A stretch of DNA of 36,168 bases from Clostridium sp. CAG:221 (GTDB taxonomy: Bacteria; Bacillota; Clostridia; Clostridiales; Clostridiaceae): assembly GCA_000435835.1 (NCBI GenBank), contig FR883374.1, positions 1 through 36,168 of the forward strand, in the 5' to 3' direction. Below are positions 16,948 to 24,149 of the stretch, one piece after another. Each line of letters starts with the position of its first letter. Positions within the stretch are counted from its first letter, which is position 1. The translations under genes and the position numbers were made by a program. The notes beneath the pieces are model-generated. The model worked only from the letters and a program-made list of their open reading frames with translations, did not search any database and was not told the DNA's origin.

Positions 16948-18192
16948 TTGATTTTGGACACCAGTGTTCAGATAACGATACTTGTAATTCTACTTTTTCT
17001 ATCAGCATTTTTCTCAATGTCAGAGACAGCTTTGATGTCTTTAAGCAAAATAAGAGTAAGACATATGGTGGAAGAAGGAGTTAAAGGAGCGAAATTAGTT
17101 GAAAAGCTAATAGAAGATCCCAACAAATTATTAGGAGCAATATTAATAGGAAATAATATAGTAAATATAGGAGCATCCTCATTGGCAACATCAATTGCAG
17201 TAGCTAAATGGGGCGAAGGTGGAGTTGGAATAGTTACATTAGGACTAACAGTAATAGTATTAATTTTTGGAGAAATAACACCAAAATCAATAGCAAAGCA
17301 AAAGTCTGAAAGTGTATCACTTGCTGTAAGCAAATTTATTAATATAGTTGTTAAGGTGCTAAAGCCTTTTATTATATTATTTACAGGAGTAGCTTCAATA
17401 TTTATTAGGTTATTAGGTGGAGATCCTAAAGCTAATGAGCCATTTATAACAGAAGAGGAAATCAAGACCATGGTTGGCGTAAGTGAAGAAGAAGGGGTAT
17501 TAGAAGATGTTGAAAAAGAAATGATTTTCAATGTTTTTGACTTTGCAGATGCCCAAGTAAAAGATGTCATGGTTCAAAGAGTAGATATAATAGCGGTAGA
17601 TTTAGAAGCAAGTTATGATGAAGTTTTAGATGTGATCAAAAAAGAGCAATTTTCTAGAATACCAGTATATAATCAAACTATTGATGATATAGTTGGAATC
17701 TTAAATGTGAAAGATTTAATTATGGCAGAGCAAGATAAAGAAAAGTTTAAAGTTGCTGATTATATGAGAGAGCCTAATTATACTTTCGAATTTAAAAAGA
17801 TTGCAGAATTATTTAAAGAAATGAAGAAGACAAGAAACCATATAGCTGTAGTTTTAGATGAATATGGCGGAACTGTGGGGATTGTTACAATAGAAGATTT
17901 AATAGAAGAAGTATTTGGCGATATAGAAGACGAATATGATGATGAAAATAAGGAAATTGAAGTTATCAAAGAAGATGAATATATTGTTGATGGAAGTGCT
18001 AAGCTTGATGTTATCAGTGAGCTTATAGGGGTAAACATGGAATCGGAAGAATTTGATTCTGTAGGAGGTCTACTTATTGGAGAATTAGGAAGATTTCCAG
18101 AGCAAAATGAAGAAATTACTTTAAATAATATCAAATTTACCGTAGAGGAAATAGATAAAAATAGAGTTAAAAAAGTAAGGATTTTTACTTAA
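16948..18192 (+). CDS. CNNM/CorC (HlyC/CorC) family transporter
   Basis: A 414-residue membrane protein. Residues 1-190 form the CNNM (DUF21) transmembrane domain, with FFSMSETALMSLSKIRVRHM and LIGNNIVNIGASSLATS near the start. Two CBS domains follow (about 205-330, with VMVQRVDIIAV and VVLDEYGGTVGIVTIEDLIE), then the CorC_HlyC domain (about 340-414). The family is linked to Mg2+ or other divalent cation efflux; the haemolysin name is historical. The start is TTG 16948, placed by TAGGAG at 16937-16941, and gives MILDTSVQI. It is followed by a hairpin at 18202. Confidence 0.92.
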   Translation: MILDTSVQITILVILLFLSAFFSMSETALMSLSKIRVRHMVEEGVKGAKLVEKLIEDPNKLLGAILIGNNIVNIGASSLATSIAVAKWGEGGVGIVTLGLTVIVLIFGEITPKSIAKQKSESVSLAVSKFINIVVKVLKPFIILFTGVASIFIRLLGGDPKANEPFITEEEIKTMVGVSEEEGVLEDVEKEMIFNVFDFADAQVKDVMVQRVDIIAVDLEASYDEVLDVIKKEQFSRIPVYNQTIDDIVGILNVKDLIMAEQDKEKFKVADYMREPNYTFEFKKIAELFKEMKKTRNHIAVVLDEYGGTVGIVTIEDLIEEVFGDIEDEYDDENKEIEVIKEDEYIVDGSAKLDVISELIGVNMESEEFDSVGGLLIGELGRFPEQNEEITLNNIKFTVEEIDKNRVKKVRIFT

Positions 18193-18201
18193 TAAATATT
18201 G

Positions 18202-18232
18202 AGGCTGTTGCAAAAATGCAACAGCCTTAATT
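18202..18232 (+). terminator. Terminator-like hairpin after the CorC-family gene
   Basis: AGGCTGTTGCA-AAAA-TGCAACAGCCT is a perfect 11-bp stem. The downstream T-tract is interrupted (TAATTTAAT), so termination may be incomplete. Confidence 0.7.
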
Positions 18233-18234
18233 TA

Positions 18235-18418
18235 ATGATGAATTATGAATTACGAATGATGAATTAAAGGTGAAATTCTTACAGAATTTCTGAAATTTTA
18301 ATTATAAGTCAGTGAATGAAAAATTATGAATTAATAATTATATTTCTAAACTCCCGTAAGGAGTTTATTCATCAATTCATCATTCATCACTCATCATTCA
18401 TCACTCATCATTCATCAT
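18235..18418. repeat. Inverted heptamer-repeat tracts upstream of tadA
   Basis: The tract starting ATGATGAATTATGAATTACG (18235-18268) is inverted relative to three perfect or near-perfect 14-bp units TCATCATTCATCAC at 18377-18418. A decayed copy lies at 18311-18335. This is the same family as 15567-15793. The tract ends 20 bp before the tadA start and probably forms its leader. Confidence 0.65.
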
Positions 18419-18438
18419 TGAAAAAAGGTGGTGTTATT

Positions 18439-18882
18439 TTGGATTATATGAAGATAGCCTTAGATGAGGCCAGAAAGGCTTTAAATAAGGGAGAAGTACC
18501 TGTGGGAGCAGTGATTGTGAAGGAAGGAAATATAATAGCTGCAGCTCATAATTTAAAGGAAACAAATAAGAATGCTATGGCTCATGCAGAAATGATAGCT
18601 ATTGATATGGCCAGTAAGGTTATAGGTGATTGGAGGCTTAATGGCTGTGAGATGTATGTAACTTTAGAGCCTTGTGCCATGTGTACGTCAGCAATTGCTC
18701 ATGCAAGGATATCAAAGTTATATATAGGAAGCTTTAATAGGGATATGGGGGCTTGTGGCAGTATATTAAACCTTTTAGATTATAAAATGTTTAATGCAGA
18801 AGTACAGATTAATTGGAACTATGATGAAGAATGTAGTAAAATATTAGCAGAATTCTTTAATAGTAAAAGAAAAATAAAATAG
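18439..18882 (+). CDS. tadA: tRNA-specific adenosine deaminase
   Basis: A 147-residue zinc deaminase that converts A34 to inosine in tRNA-Arg(ACG). The zinc and catalytic motifs are H49-A-E51 and P78-C79-x2-C82. The length fits bacterial TadA once TTG 18439 is used, which has AGGTGGTG at 18426-18433. A longer in-frame reading from ATG 18316 would add 41 residues that are mostly translated heptamer repeat (HHSSFITHHSS) and is rejected. lgt starts 12 bp downstream, so the two are an operon. B. subtilis also carries tadA next to the SRP RNA and dnaX. Confidence 0.95.
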   Translation: MDYMKIALDEARKALNKGEVPVGAVIVKEGNIIAAAHNLKETNKNAMAHAEMIAIDMASKVIGDWRLNGCEMYVTLEPCAMCTSAIAHARISKLYIGSFNRDMGACGSILNLLDYKMFNAEVQINWNYDEECSKILAEFFNSKRKIK

Positions 18883-18893
18883 GTGGTGAGGAA

Positions 18894-19655
18894 ATGAATC
18901 CAGTAGCTTTTGAGATTTTTGGATTACAAATCAGATGGTATGGGATAATTATTGCAGGAGGAGTGTTAGCTGCATTTTTATTATCCAGTGTGTTAGCAAA
19001 GAAAAAGGGAGTGTCATTTGATGATATAGTTGATGCATTCATATGGGCTTTTCCCATAGCAATAGTAGGTGCAAGAGCATATTATGTAGCATTTGAGTTT
19101 AAAAACTTTAATTCATTTGCAGATATGATAAATATAAGAACTGGTGGGTTAGCTATACATGGTGGTCTTATAGCAGGAACACTGACAGCATATATAGTGT
19201 TAAAGATTAAAAAGCTTAACTTTTGGGAATACATAGATGTTGTTATACCAGCAGTTGTTTTAGCACAAGGAATTGGAAGATGGGGCAATTTTATGAATCA
19301 AGAAGCTCATGGAGGGGCTGTTTCAGCAGATTTTATTAGTAAATTCCCTGAATTTATACAAAAAGGCATGTTGATAAATGGAGCATATTATCATCCAACC
19401 TTTTTATATGAGTCTATTTGTGATGTATTAATATGTTTAATATTAATTTACATCCTATTTAAAAAGAAAAAACAGCATGGAATTGTTTTAGGAGCTTATT
19501 TGATCCTTTATTCTTCTGCCAGATTCTTTATTGAAGGACTTAGAACTGACAGTTTAATGTTTGCTGGCCTTAGAATGGCTCAACTTATCAGTATATTAGG
19601 TATAATTTTAGGAGCAATTATAATATTTACATCTATTAAGAAAGCGAAAAACTAA
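18894..19655 (+). CDS. lgt: Phosphatidylglycerol:prolipoprotein diacylglyceryl transferase
   Basis: A 253-residue, seven-helix membrane enzyme that transfers diacylglycerol from phosphatidylglycerol to the lipobox Cys of prolipoproteins. The conserved segments GGLAIHGGLIAG (H89) and the Lgt signature GIGRWGNFMNQEAHGG (R129, N132) are intact, as is the periplasmic YHPTFLYES motif. It is translated from GGTGGTGAGG before ATG 18894 and is co-transcribed with tadA. A strong terminator follows at 19678. Confidence 0.96.
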   Translation: MNPVAFEIFGLQIRWYGIIIAGGVLAAFLLSSVLAKKKGVSFDDIVDAFIWAFPIAIVGARAYYVAFEFKNFNSFADMINIRTGGLAIHGGLIAGTLTAYIVLKIKKLNFWEYIDVVIPAVVLAQGIGRWGNFMNQEAHGGAVSADFISKFPEFIQKGMLINGAYYHPTFLYESICDVLICLILIYILFKKKKQHGIVLGAYLILYSSARFFIEGLRTDSLMFAGLRMAQLISILGIILGAIIIFTSIKKAKN

Positions 19656-19677
19656 TAATATATAATATTTAACCTTT

Positions 19678-19729
19678 GGAGGAATAAGTAGATTTTATTT
19701 TTATAATCTACTTATTCCTCCCTTTTTTT
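19678..19729 (+). terminator. Terminator of the tadA-lgt operon
   Basis: GGAGGAATAAGTAGATT pairs with AATCTACTTATTCCTCC across a 10-nt loop, followed by seven T. Confidence 0.93.
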
Positions 19730-20055
19730 ATATTTTTAAAACTGATATTTTACTACGCTGTTTATCTCCCTCTGTTTAGTGAGCTGTTTTTATATGATTA
19801 TATAAGTAAAATTTATAGTGAAAATCATAAAATATAAAAAGTAAAAATAAAATTTTACTTTTTATAAGAAAAACCAACAAAAAGTCGTTTTTTCACTGAT
19901 TTATGGAATATAATAACAAAAATAATTAATAAAATTAATAATAAAAATATTAAAAAAATAAAGGTAAAGAAAATAATTTACTTTTTTAAAAGGTATGGTA
20001 TACTTAATTTTGTGCTGAAAAAGTAATTTCTAAGTGTAGGAAAGGATAAGTAAAG
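19730..20055. other. Intergenic region with an AT-only inverted repeat
   Basis: No ORF or RNA gene is seen. TATAAAAAGTAAAA (19833-19846) and TTTTACTTTTTATA (19853-19866) form a perfect 14-bp inverted repeat with a 6-nt spacer, possibly an operator for the downstream regulator. A ribosome site (GGAAAGGAT) precedes ATG 20056. Confidence 0.5.
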
Positions 20056-21348
20056 ATGGATTATGGTGAAATTTTATCTTCAGGAAAGAAAATAAAGAAA
20101 ATAAGAAAAGAGCTTGGGCTTAAACAGCATGAAATTACTGGGGGAGAAGTTACCCGTAATTTAATAAGTATCATTGAAAATGACAAAGCGGCCTTAACTG
20201 AAAAGGTAGCTAAAGTAATAGCTGATAATATTAATATGGCTTGTAATGAGCGAAATATAGATTATCACGTAAGTGCCAGATATCTTTTAGAAAGTGAAGA
20301 GTATCAAGCTGAAAGAGTTGTGGATAAGTATTTAGAAAATTTAGCTGTGGATAACTTGCAGCTAGTGGATGAAATTGAAGAGTTCTTAATGATTTATGAT
20401 CTTACTGATAAAAAGAGAAGTATATATGAAAAGATTGGTGATCTTTATAAGGAGATAAAAGACTATTATAAAAGTTATACATATTATATAAAAGCCTTTG
20501 AAAGTATTAGAAAAGATAATATTGATGATATGGCAGCTATATTAATACTAAAGTTAAGTAATTGTTGCAAACTTAATCATAAATACAAGGAAGCGTTGGA
20601 ATTCTGTAAGTTACCACTTAAAAATGAATCTTTTATTTCTATGGATATAAAGCTAGAACTTCTATTAAATAAGGCAGAAATACTTATGTTGCTGAAGGAA
20701 TATGATTCTTCTTTAGATGAAATTGAAAGTATTGAGGAATTTAATGAAGAGTTATCTGAAGAATATTTATTTACTTTAAATATGCTAAAGGGACAATGTT
20801 ATAGGGAGAATAGGTATTATAGGGATGCTTTAGAAGTTTACAAAAGTCTTAAAGAAGGAGCTGGGTCTTTAGATAAAAGTAAAATTCTTTGCATTAATAT
20901 AAATATAATAGGAATATACATACTTCTTAGAGATAACAGAAATATTAGAAAGCATATTGATGAATCTTTAGTGCTGATAAGCTCCAATAGGCAATTATAT
21001 AAGGAAAAGCATGGAGCAGAGATTTTTTCAGGTTTAGCAAAAGGCTTTAAATTCATTAGTGAAGATGAAAGAGCCGCTGAATATTATAATCATGCTATTT
21101 ATAGTGCTAAAAGGAATAAACAGTATGAAATACTCACTGATGCTCTAGAAAATCTTTTTGAAATTTTTGAAAAGAAAAAAGCACTTCATGAGGTGGATAA
21201 TATAAAGAATGAACTTTTAGAATTGATATCAACTAATGCCATAAATAATGATAATACATTAATATTTAAAGTTATAGGATTTTATAATGCTATGGATGAT
21301 AAAGAGAGTATTGAAGGAATTGTAAGCTTCATTTTAAATCATCAATAA
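20056..21348 (+). CDS. XRE-type HTH regulator with TPR repeats
   Basis: A 430-residue cytosolic protein. Residues about 8-65 form an XRE helix-turn-helix (KKIRKELGLKQHEITGGE, with RNLISIIENDKAALTE). The remainder (about 85-425) is a solenoid of tetratricopeptide-like repeats, for example EKIGDLYKEIKDYYKSYTYY and AEYYNHAIYSAKRNKQYEI. The layout resembles RNPP regulators (Rgg, PlcR, PrgX) that bind short peptides in the TPR domain, but no adjacent pro-peptide gene is visible, so peptide sensing is only possible. It lies between lgt and tRNA-Ser; its target genes are unknown. Confidence 0.8.
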   Translation: MDYGEILSSGKKIKKIRKELGLKQHEITGGEVTRNLISIIENDKAALTEKVAKVIADNINMACNERNIDYHVSARYLLESEEYQAERVVDKYLENLAVDNLQLVDEIEEFLMIYDLTDKKRSIYEKIGDLYKEIKDYYKSYTYYIKAFESIRKDNIDDMAAILILKLSNCCKLNHKYKEALEFCKLPLKNESFISMDIKLELLLNKAEILMLLKEYDSSLDEIESIEEFNEELSEEYLFTLNMLKGQCYRENRYYRDALEVYKSLKEGAGSLDKSKILCININIIGIYILLRDNRNIRKHIDESLVLISSNRQLYKEKHGAEIFSGLAKGFKFISEDERAAEYYNHAIYSAKRNKQYEILTDALENLFEIFEKKKALHEVDNIKNELLELISTNAINNDNTLIFKVIGFYNAMDDKESIEGIVSFILNHQ

Positions 21349-21380
21349 ATTTTAGGAAAAAAATCAAGAAAATCTTTCTA

Positions 21381-21409
21381 TTGAATAAGTAAAAAAATTA
21401 TGTTAGAAT
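21381..21409 (+). promoter_or_regulatory. Promoter of tRNA-Ser and SRP RNA
   Basis: TTGAAT (21381-21386), a 17-bp spacer and TAGAAT (21404-21409) give a start near 21416. No promoter fits between the tRNA and SRP RNA. Confidence 0.65.
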
Positions 21410-21481
21410 GTAAAAGTATAAAAAGTAAAAATAATTGTATTAAGCTTTTTATACTTTGTACTTTATCAGTATTAATATTAT

Positions 21482-21571
21482 GGAGAGATGTCCGAGTGGT
21501 TGAAGGAGCACGCCTGGAACGCGTGTATAGGGGAAACTCTATCGTGGGTTCAAATCCCACTTTCTCCGCCA
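21482..21571 (+). tRNA. tRNA-Ser (anticodon GGA)
   Basis: A class II tRNA of 90 nt with encoded CCA. The acceptor is GGAGAGA/TTTCTCC, the anticodon arm CACGC-CTGGAAC-GCGTG (anticodon GGA), with a long variable arm (TATAGGGGAAACTCTATC region) and T arm GTGGG-TTCAAAT-CCCAC. The SRP RNA begins directly after its CCA. Confidence 0.97.
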
Positions 21572-21844
21572 TAGCCGTGCTAGATGGGGAGTCAGCGGTG
21601 CCCTGTAACCTGCAATCCGCTATAGCAGGATTGAATTCCTCACCTAGGCTTTAATCTATATGGTCTGCCCCTTTGCAAGTGATGTTGAGGGTTGGGTCCC
21701 ATGCGACGTAAGACTGTGAACCTCGTCAGGTCCGGAAGGAAGCAGCGATAAGCAGCCCCTGCGTGTGACATGGATAAATCTTGCCTGAGTCAACTACAAA
21801 GGTAACGCATATAGATTTCTGTCAAAGTGAGGTGCACGGTTCTA
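21572..21844 (+). ncRNA. ffs: Large signal recognition particle RNA (6S-like scRNA type)
   Basis: About 270 nt, the large Bacillus/Clostridium type with an Alu domain. The 5' part has GTGCTAGATGGGGAGTCAGC and GGTGCCCTGTAACCTGCAAT, close to B. subtilis scr. The universal S-domain core, GTCAGGTCCGGAAGGAAGCA with AGCAG, is at about 21726-21750. The 3' end AGGTGCACGGTT pairs back to the GCCGTGCT of the 5' end. It partners Ffh for membrane targeting. The 5' boundary is inferred from the abutting tRNA CCA. Confidence 0.96.
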
Positions 21845-21850
21845 CATATA

Positions 21851-21878
21851 CCTTTCTTGTTGGAAAGAAAGGATTTTT
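21851..21878 (+). terminator. Terminator of SRP RNA
   Basis: CCTTTCTT pairs with AAGAAAGG around a short loop, followed by ATTTTTT. Confidence 0.85.
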
Positions 21879-21898
21879 TAATGTATAGAACTTTTTGG

Positions 21899-21920
21899 TT
21901 ATAAGTTTCAAAACTTATAA
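21899..21920. repeat. 22-bp palindrome downstream of SRP RNA
   Basis: TTATAAGTTT-CA-AAACTTATAA is a perfect dyad. Role unknown; no T-run follows that would make it an efficient terminator. Confidence 0.4.
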
Positions 21921-22024
21921 ATTTTGTGTGACTAGCAGCATAATATGTTGTTTGTTAAATAGTCAATTAATTTTGGTTACTCTTCAATAGGATTAACAAT
22001 ATAGGACAAAAAACAATAGGACAG

Positions 22025-22066
22025 AAAAATAGGGAAGCTTCATCCGAACTTATGAAGTCTTCCCTA
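22025..22066 (-). terminator. Terminator of the thyA-dfrA operon
   Basis: On the minus strand AGGGAAGACTTCAT pairs with ATGAAGCTTCCCT and is followed by ATTTTTC. It lies about 20 bp after the dfrA stop. Confidence 0.82.
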
Positions 22067-22086
22067 CTTTTCTATCCTTTTTTAGT

Positions 22087-22581
22087 TTAGGATTTTTTTA
22101 TATAATTAATAAATTTATATTGTAACCCATCTTTAGCATTAGTTAAGATATCTGAAGAATAATCCACAACCCAATTTTCTAAATTTACTTGTGGAAAACT
22201 TGTATCACCTTCAAAATCCTTTAGTACTTCCGTTAAATATAGATTATTTGCATGTGGTAAAAATTCTTTATAAATTTCTCCACCGCCAATTATAAAAGCT
22301 TCCACAGAGGAATCTTTGTAATTGTTGATAATCTCATCAACGCTGTGGATAACTTCTACATTTTCATTATCCACAGAAAAGTTCTTATCTCTAGTTAAAA
22401 TTACATGCTTTCTATTAGGAAGCACTCCAGGAAGTGATTCGAAAGTTTTTCTACCCATAATTATGGTATTACCGCTTGTTATTTCTTTAAATCTTTTTAA
22501 ATCATCAGAAATATGCCATAAAAGTTTGTTATTTCCGCCAATTATATTATTTTGAGCTTTGGCTACTATAATGGAAATCAT
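22087..22581 (-). CDS. dfrA: Dihydrofolate reductase
   Basis: A 164-residue enzyme that reduces dihydrofolate with NADPH. The folate-site acid is D27 in WHISDDLKRFK, the NADPH-binding loop is IIMGRKTFESLPGVLPNRKH, and the second conserved loop is AFIIGGGEIYKEFL. It starts 23 bp downstream of the thyA stop with AGGAGG, so it is the second gene of a thyA-dfrA operon, which couples dTMP synthesis with regeneration of tetrahydrofolate. Its expression probably does not depend on intron splicing for translation, but it shares the transcript. Confidence 0.97.
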   Translation of the reverse strand: MISIIVAKAQNNIIGGNNKLLWHISDDLKRFKEITSGNTIIMGRKTFESLPGVLPNRKHVILTRDKNFSVDNENVEVIHSVDEIINNYKDSSVEAFIIGGGEIYKEFLPHANNLYLTEVLKDFEGDTSFPQVNLENWVVDYSSDILTNAKDGLQYKFINYIKKS

Positions 22582-22604
22582 TTTTACACCTCCTCTTTAT
22601 TTTA

Positions 22605-22907
22605 CTATATTCCTAAATCAAATTTTAATTGAGGCTTAACTGGTTCATAATCTATAAGTTCAAAATCATCAAGAGTGAAATCATAGAAATTAGTCTTGCC
22701 TTCTTTAAGTATTAATTTTGGTTGTTTTTCGCTAGGTGTTCTAGAAAGAAGCTCTTTAGCTTGCTCAATATGTCTGTCATAAATATGTAAGTTATCTACA
22801 ACATGCATAAATACACCTGGCTTTAAGCCGACATGTCTAGCTACCATCATCAGTAAGGCTACATACTGCATTTTATTTACATGCCCAGCTACAAGGTAAT
22901 CTGATGA
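22605..22907 (-). CDS. thyA: Thymidylate synthase, exon 2 (C-terminal 100 residues)
   Basis: The 3' exon starts at the first base after the intron's terminal G and continues SSDYLVAGHVNKMQYVALLM to the stop (TAG at 22605-22607). It carries the Ser-x-Asp of the phosphate and dUMP site, the Asn that contacts the uracil ring (in HVNKMQ) and the HIYDRHIEQ motif. The 303-nt exon is in frame with exon 1 only when bases 22908-24149 are removed. The reading frame continues upstream as MNIM inside the intron, which is not a start because no ribosome site precedes it. Confidence 0.93.
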   Translation of the reverse strand, partial: SSDYLVAGHVNKMQYVALLMMVARHVGLKPGVFMHVVDNLHIYDRHIEQAKELLSRTPSEKQPKLILKEGKTNFYDFTLDDFELIDYEPVKPQLKFDLGI

Positions 22908-24149
22908 CATTATATTCACATAGTTCGCAAAACTATGCAGTTTTTTATAAACTTCCCTATGTCACCATAGGATATTAGACTATATCACAATCTACATGTT
23001 TTTGTAGATCCCCAACGTTTCGATTTAAAGGGTATTACAATCACCACAAAGACCCTACCACCATTTGCTTGTGGCTCTACTCTACTCGCTTCGTGCATTA
23101 TCGCCTTATTTTCAGATTAAAAATATAATCTTTAGCTTTCGATAGTCGTTTAGCTTTTATATATAAATTTATTCTTCTATTATGTAAAATTCCTTCCAGT
23201 TTTTATTATTACTTTTACATCTTTGCCGTATTGTTTCACGACTAATATTATAGAAATTACTAGCTTCTTTTAAGCTATTGAAAATTTGACCCTCACAGAA
23301 AACTTTTCTTGAACTTAGATGTCCTTTTCCAATTAACGATGAAGAGAAGGTTTCTGGAGAATATCTAATATATTTATTTTTATTATCACATGATTTATCA
23401 AAATAGTAAAAGCTATCAAATTGCTTTTCCTTTATTCCAAGGTTCTTTACCAATATGAGAAAGCCTATTTTTTTCAATTGATTCTGCAGATTTCTTCTTT
23501 CCTCTAATAGCTTTAGAAATTTTTTCTTTATGCTCTTTAGTAAGTGATTTCCCATATAAGGGATTTAATGTACCTCTGTTACCGTAGTTTGGATTATTTA
23601 TACCAGTTACTAATTTACAATACTTAATCTTTTCTTCACAACTCATATTTTCCCAACGGCGTTTAGATGAAGAAGATATTTTTTTTCGAATTTGATCATT
23701 ATTAGGATGATTTGATATTAAATCTCCACCGCTTGAGAGGTTACTTACGTTATATAAATTAGAGTTATCGTTTATATAAGATAATTCTAATTCTTGAATC
23801 TCTTTTAGAGTGTTTCTTGTATCAATTATATTAAAAATAAAGTTTTCTTTTCCATATTTATTAAAAGCTCGTTGTAGAAATATACAATGATGCTTATTTT
23901 TTTCTAATTCTCTAAAATGCCTTTTTTTTTCTTATGTCAGGATTGCAGGTTCTACCGATATATCGTTTATTATTTATAATATTTTTTATTTCATATAAGT
24001 ACTGCAATGTATTCACTCCATTCAGATATCTATGAAATTAAAATAAATTTATATAATTTAGCACAAGATTGTCTTATTTAATATAATAAGAGTTTCCTTG
24101 TTTAGTTGGGTTATTCGATACACATTGCTGTGTAAAGACGCTCATATTA
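22908..24149 (-). ncRNA. Group I intron (IA type, T4 td-like) in thyA
   Basis: A 1,242-nt self-splicing-type intron. The 5' exon ends in CAACGT and the intron starts TAATATGAGCGTC: the last exon U pairs with G24141 and ACGU pairs with GCGU (24138-24141), forming P1. P2 is TACACA-GCAA-TGTGTA (24119-24134). P3 is CCCAAC (24105-24110) with GTTGGG (23011-23016). P4 is ACAAG (24097-24101) with CTTGT (24063-24067). P5 is CTTATT with AATAAG (24073-24090). P7 is GACTAT (23142-23147) with ATAGTC (22978-22983). P8 is 22990-23009. P9 is CCTATG-GTGA-CATAGG (22956-22971). A further hairpin lies at 22919-22937, and the last base is G (22908). About 125 nt between P7 5' and P3 3' hold extra hairpins, as in class IA introns (P7.1/P7.2). 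The 5' core closely follows the phage T4 td intron as I recall it. Confidence 0.93.
23169..24007 (-). pseudogene. Degenerate GIY-YIG homing endonuclease (I-TevI-like), two frameshifts
   Basis: The gene lies in the P6 side loop of the intron. TTG 24007 with GGAG 8 nt upstream opens YLYEIKNIINNKRYIGRT, the GIY-YIG core (YEI and YIG). Frame is lost at a run of nine A (about 23922-23930), continues as RHFRELEKNKHHCIFLQRAF through a NUMOD3-type segment (NNPNYGNRGTLNPLYGKS, then KEHKEKISKAIRGKK), is lost again near GGAAAAGC (about 23424), and ends with an IENR1/NUMOD1-like DNA-binding helix (IFNSLKEASNFYNISRETIR) and WKEFYI. Removing one A at each site gives 837 nt, an uninterrupted 278-residue protein. 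I-TevI is 245 residues with the same domain order. Read as it stands the gene cannot give full-length nuclease. Confidence 0.88.

Noticed and set aside
18377..18418. A CRISPR array
   Set aside because: The 14-bp units are directly tandem without spacers, and no cas genes are near.
18316..18438. A 41-residue N-terminal extension of TadA
   Set aside because: It is translated repeat DNA without a ribosome site. TTG 18439 has one and gives the normal length.
21378..21572. Minus-strand ORF with a VGFEPT-like start across tRNA-Ser
   Set aside because: This reading is the antisense of tRNA-Ser, a classic false gene; no ribosome site is present.
21400..21654. Plus-strand ORF of 84 codons over tRNA-Ser and the SRP RNA
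   Set aside because: It translates structured RNA genes and lacks a ribosome site.
22908..24149. The insert in thyA as an insertion sequence or group II intron
   Set aside because: There are no terminal inverted repeats, transposase, target duplication, reverse transcriptase or GUGYG start. U.G at P1 and a terminal G fit group I.
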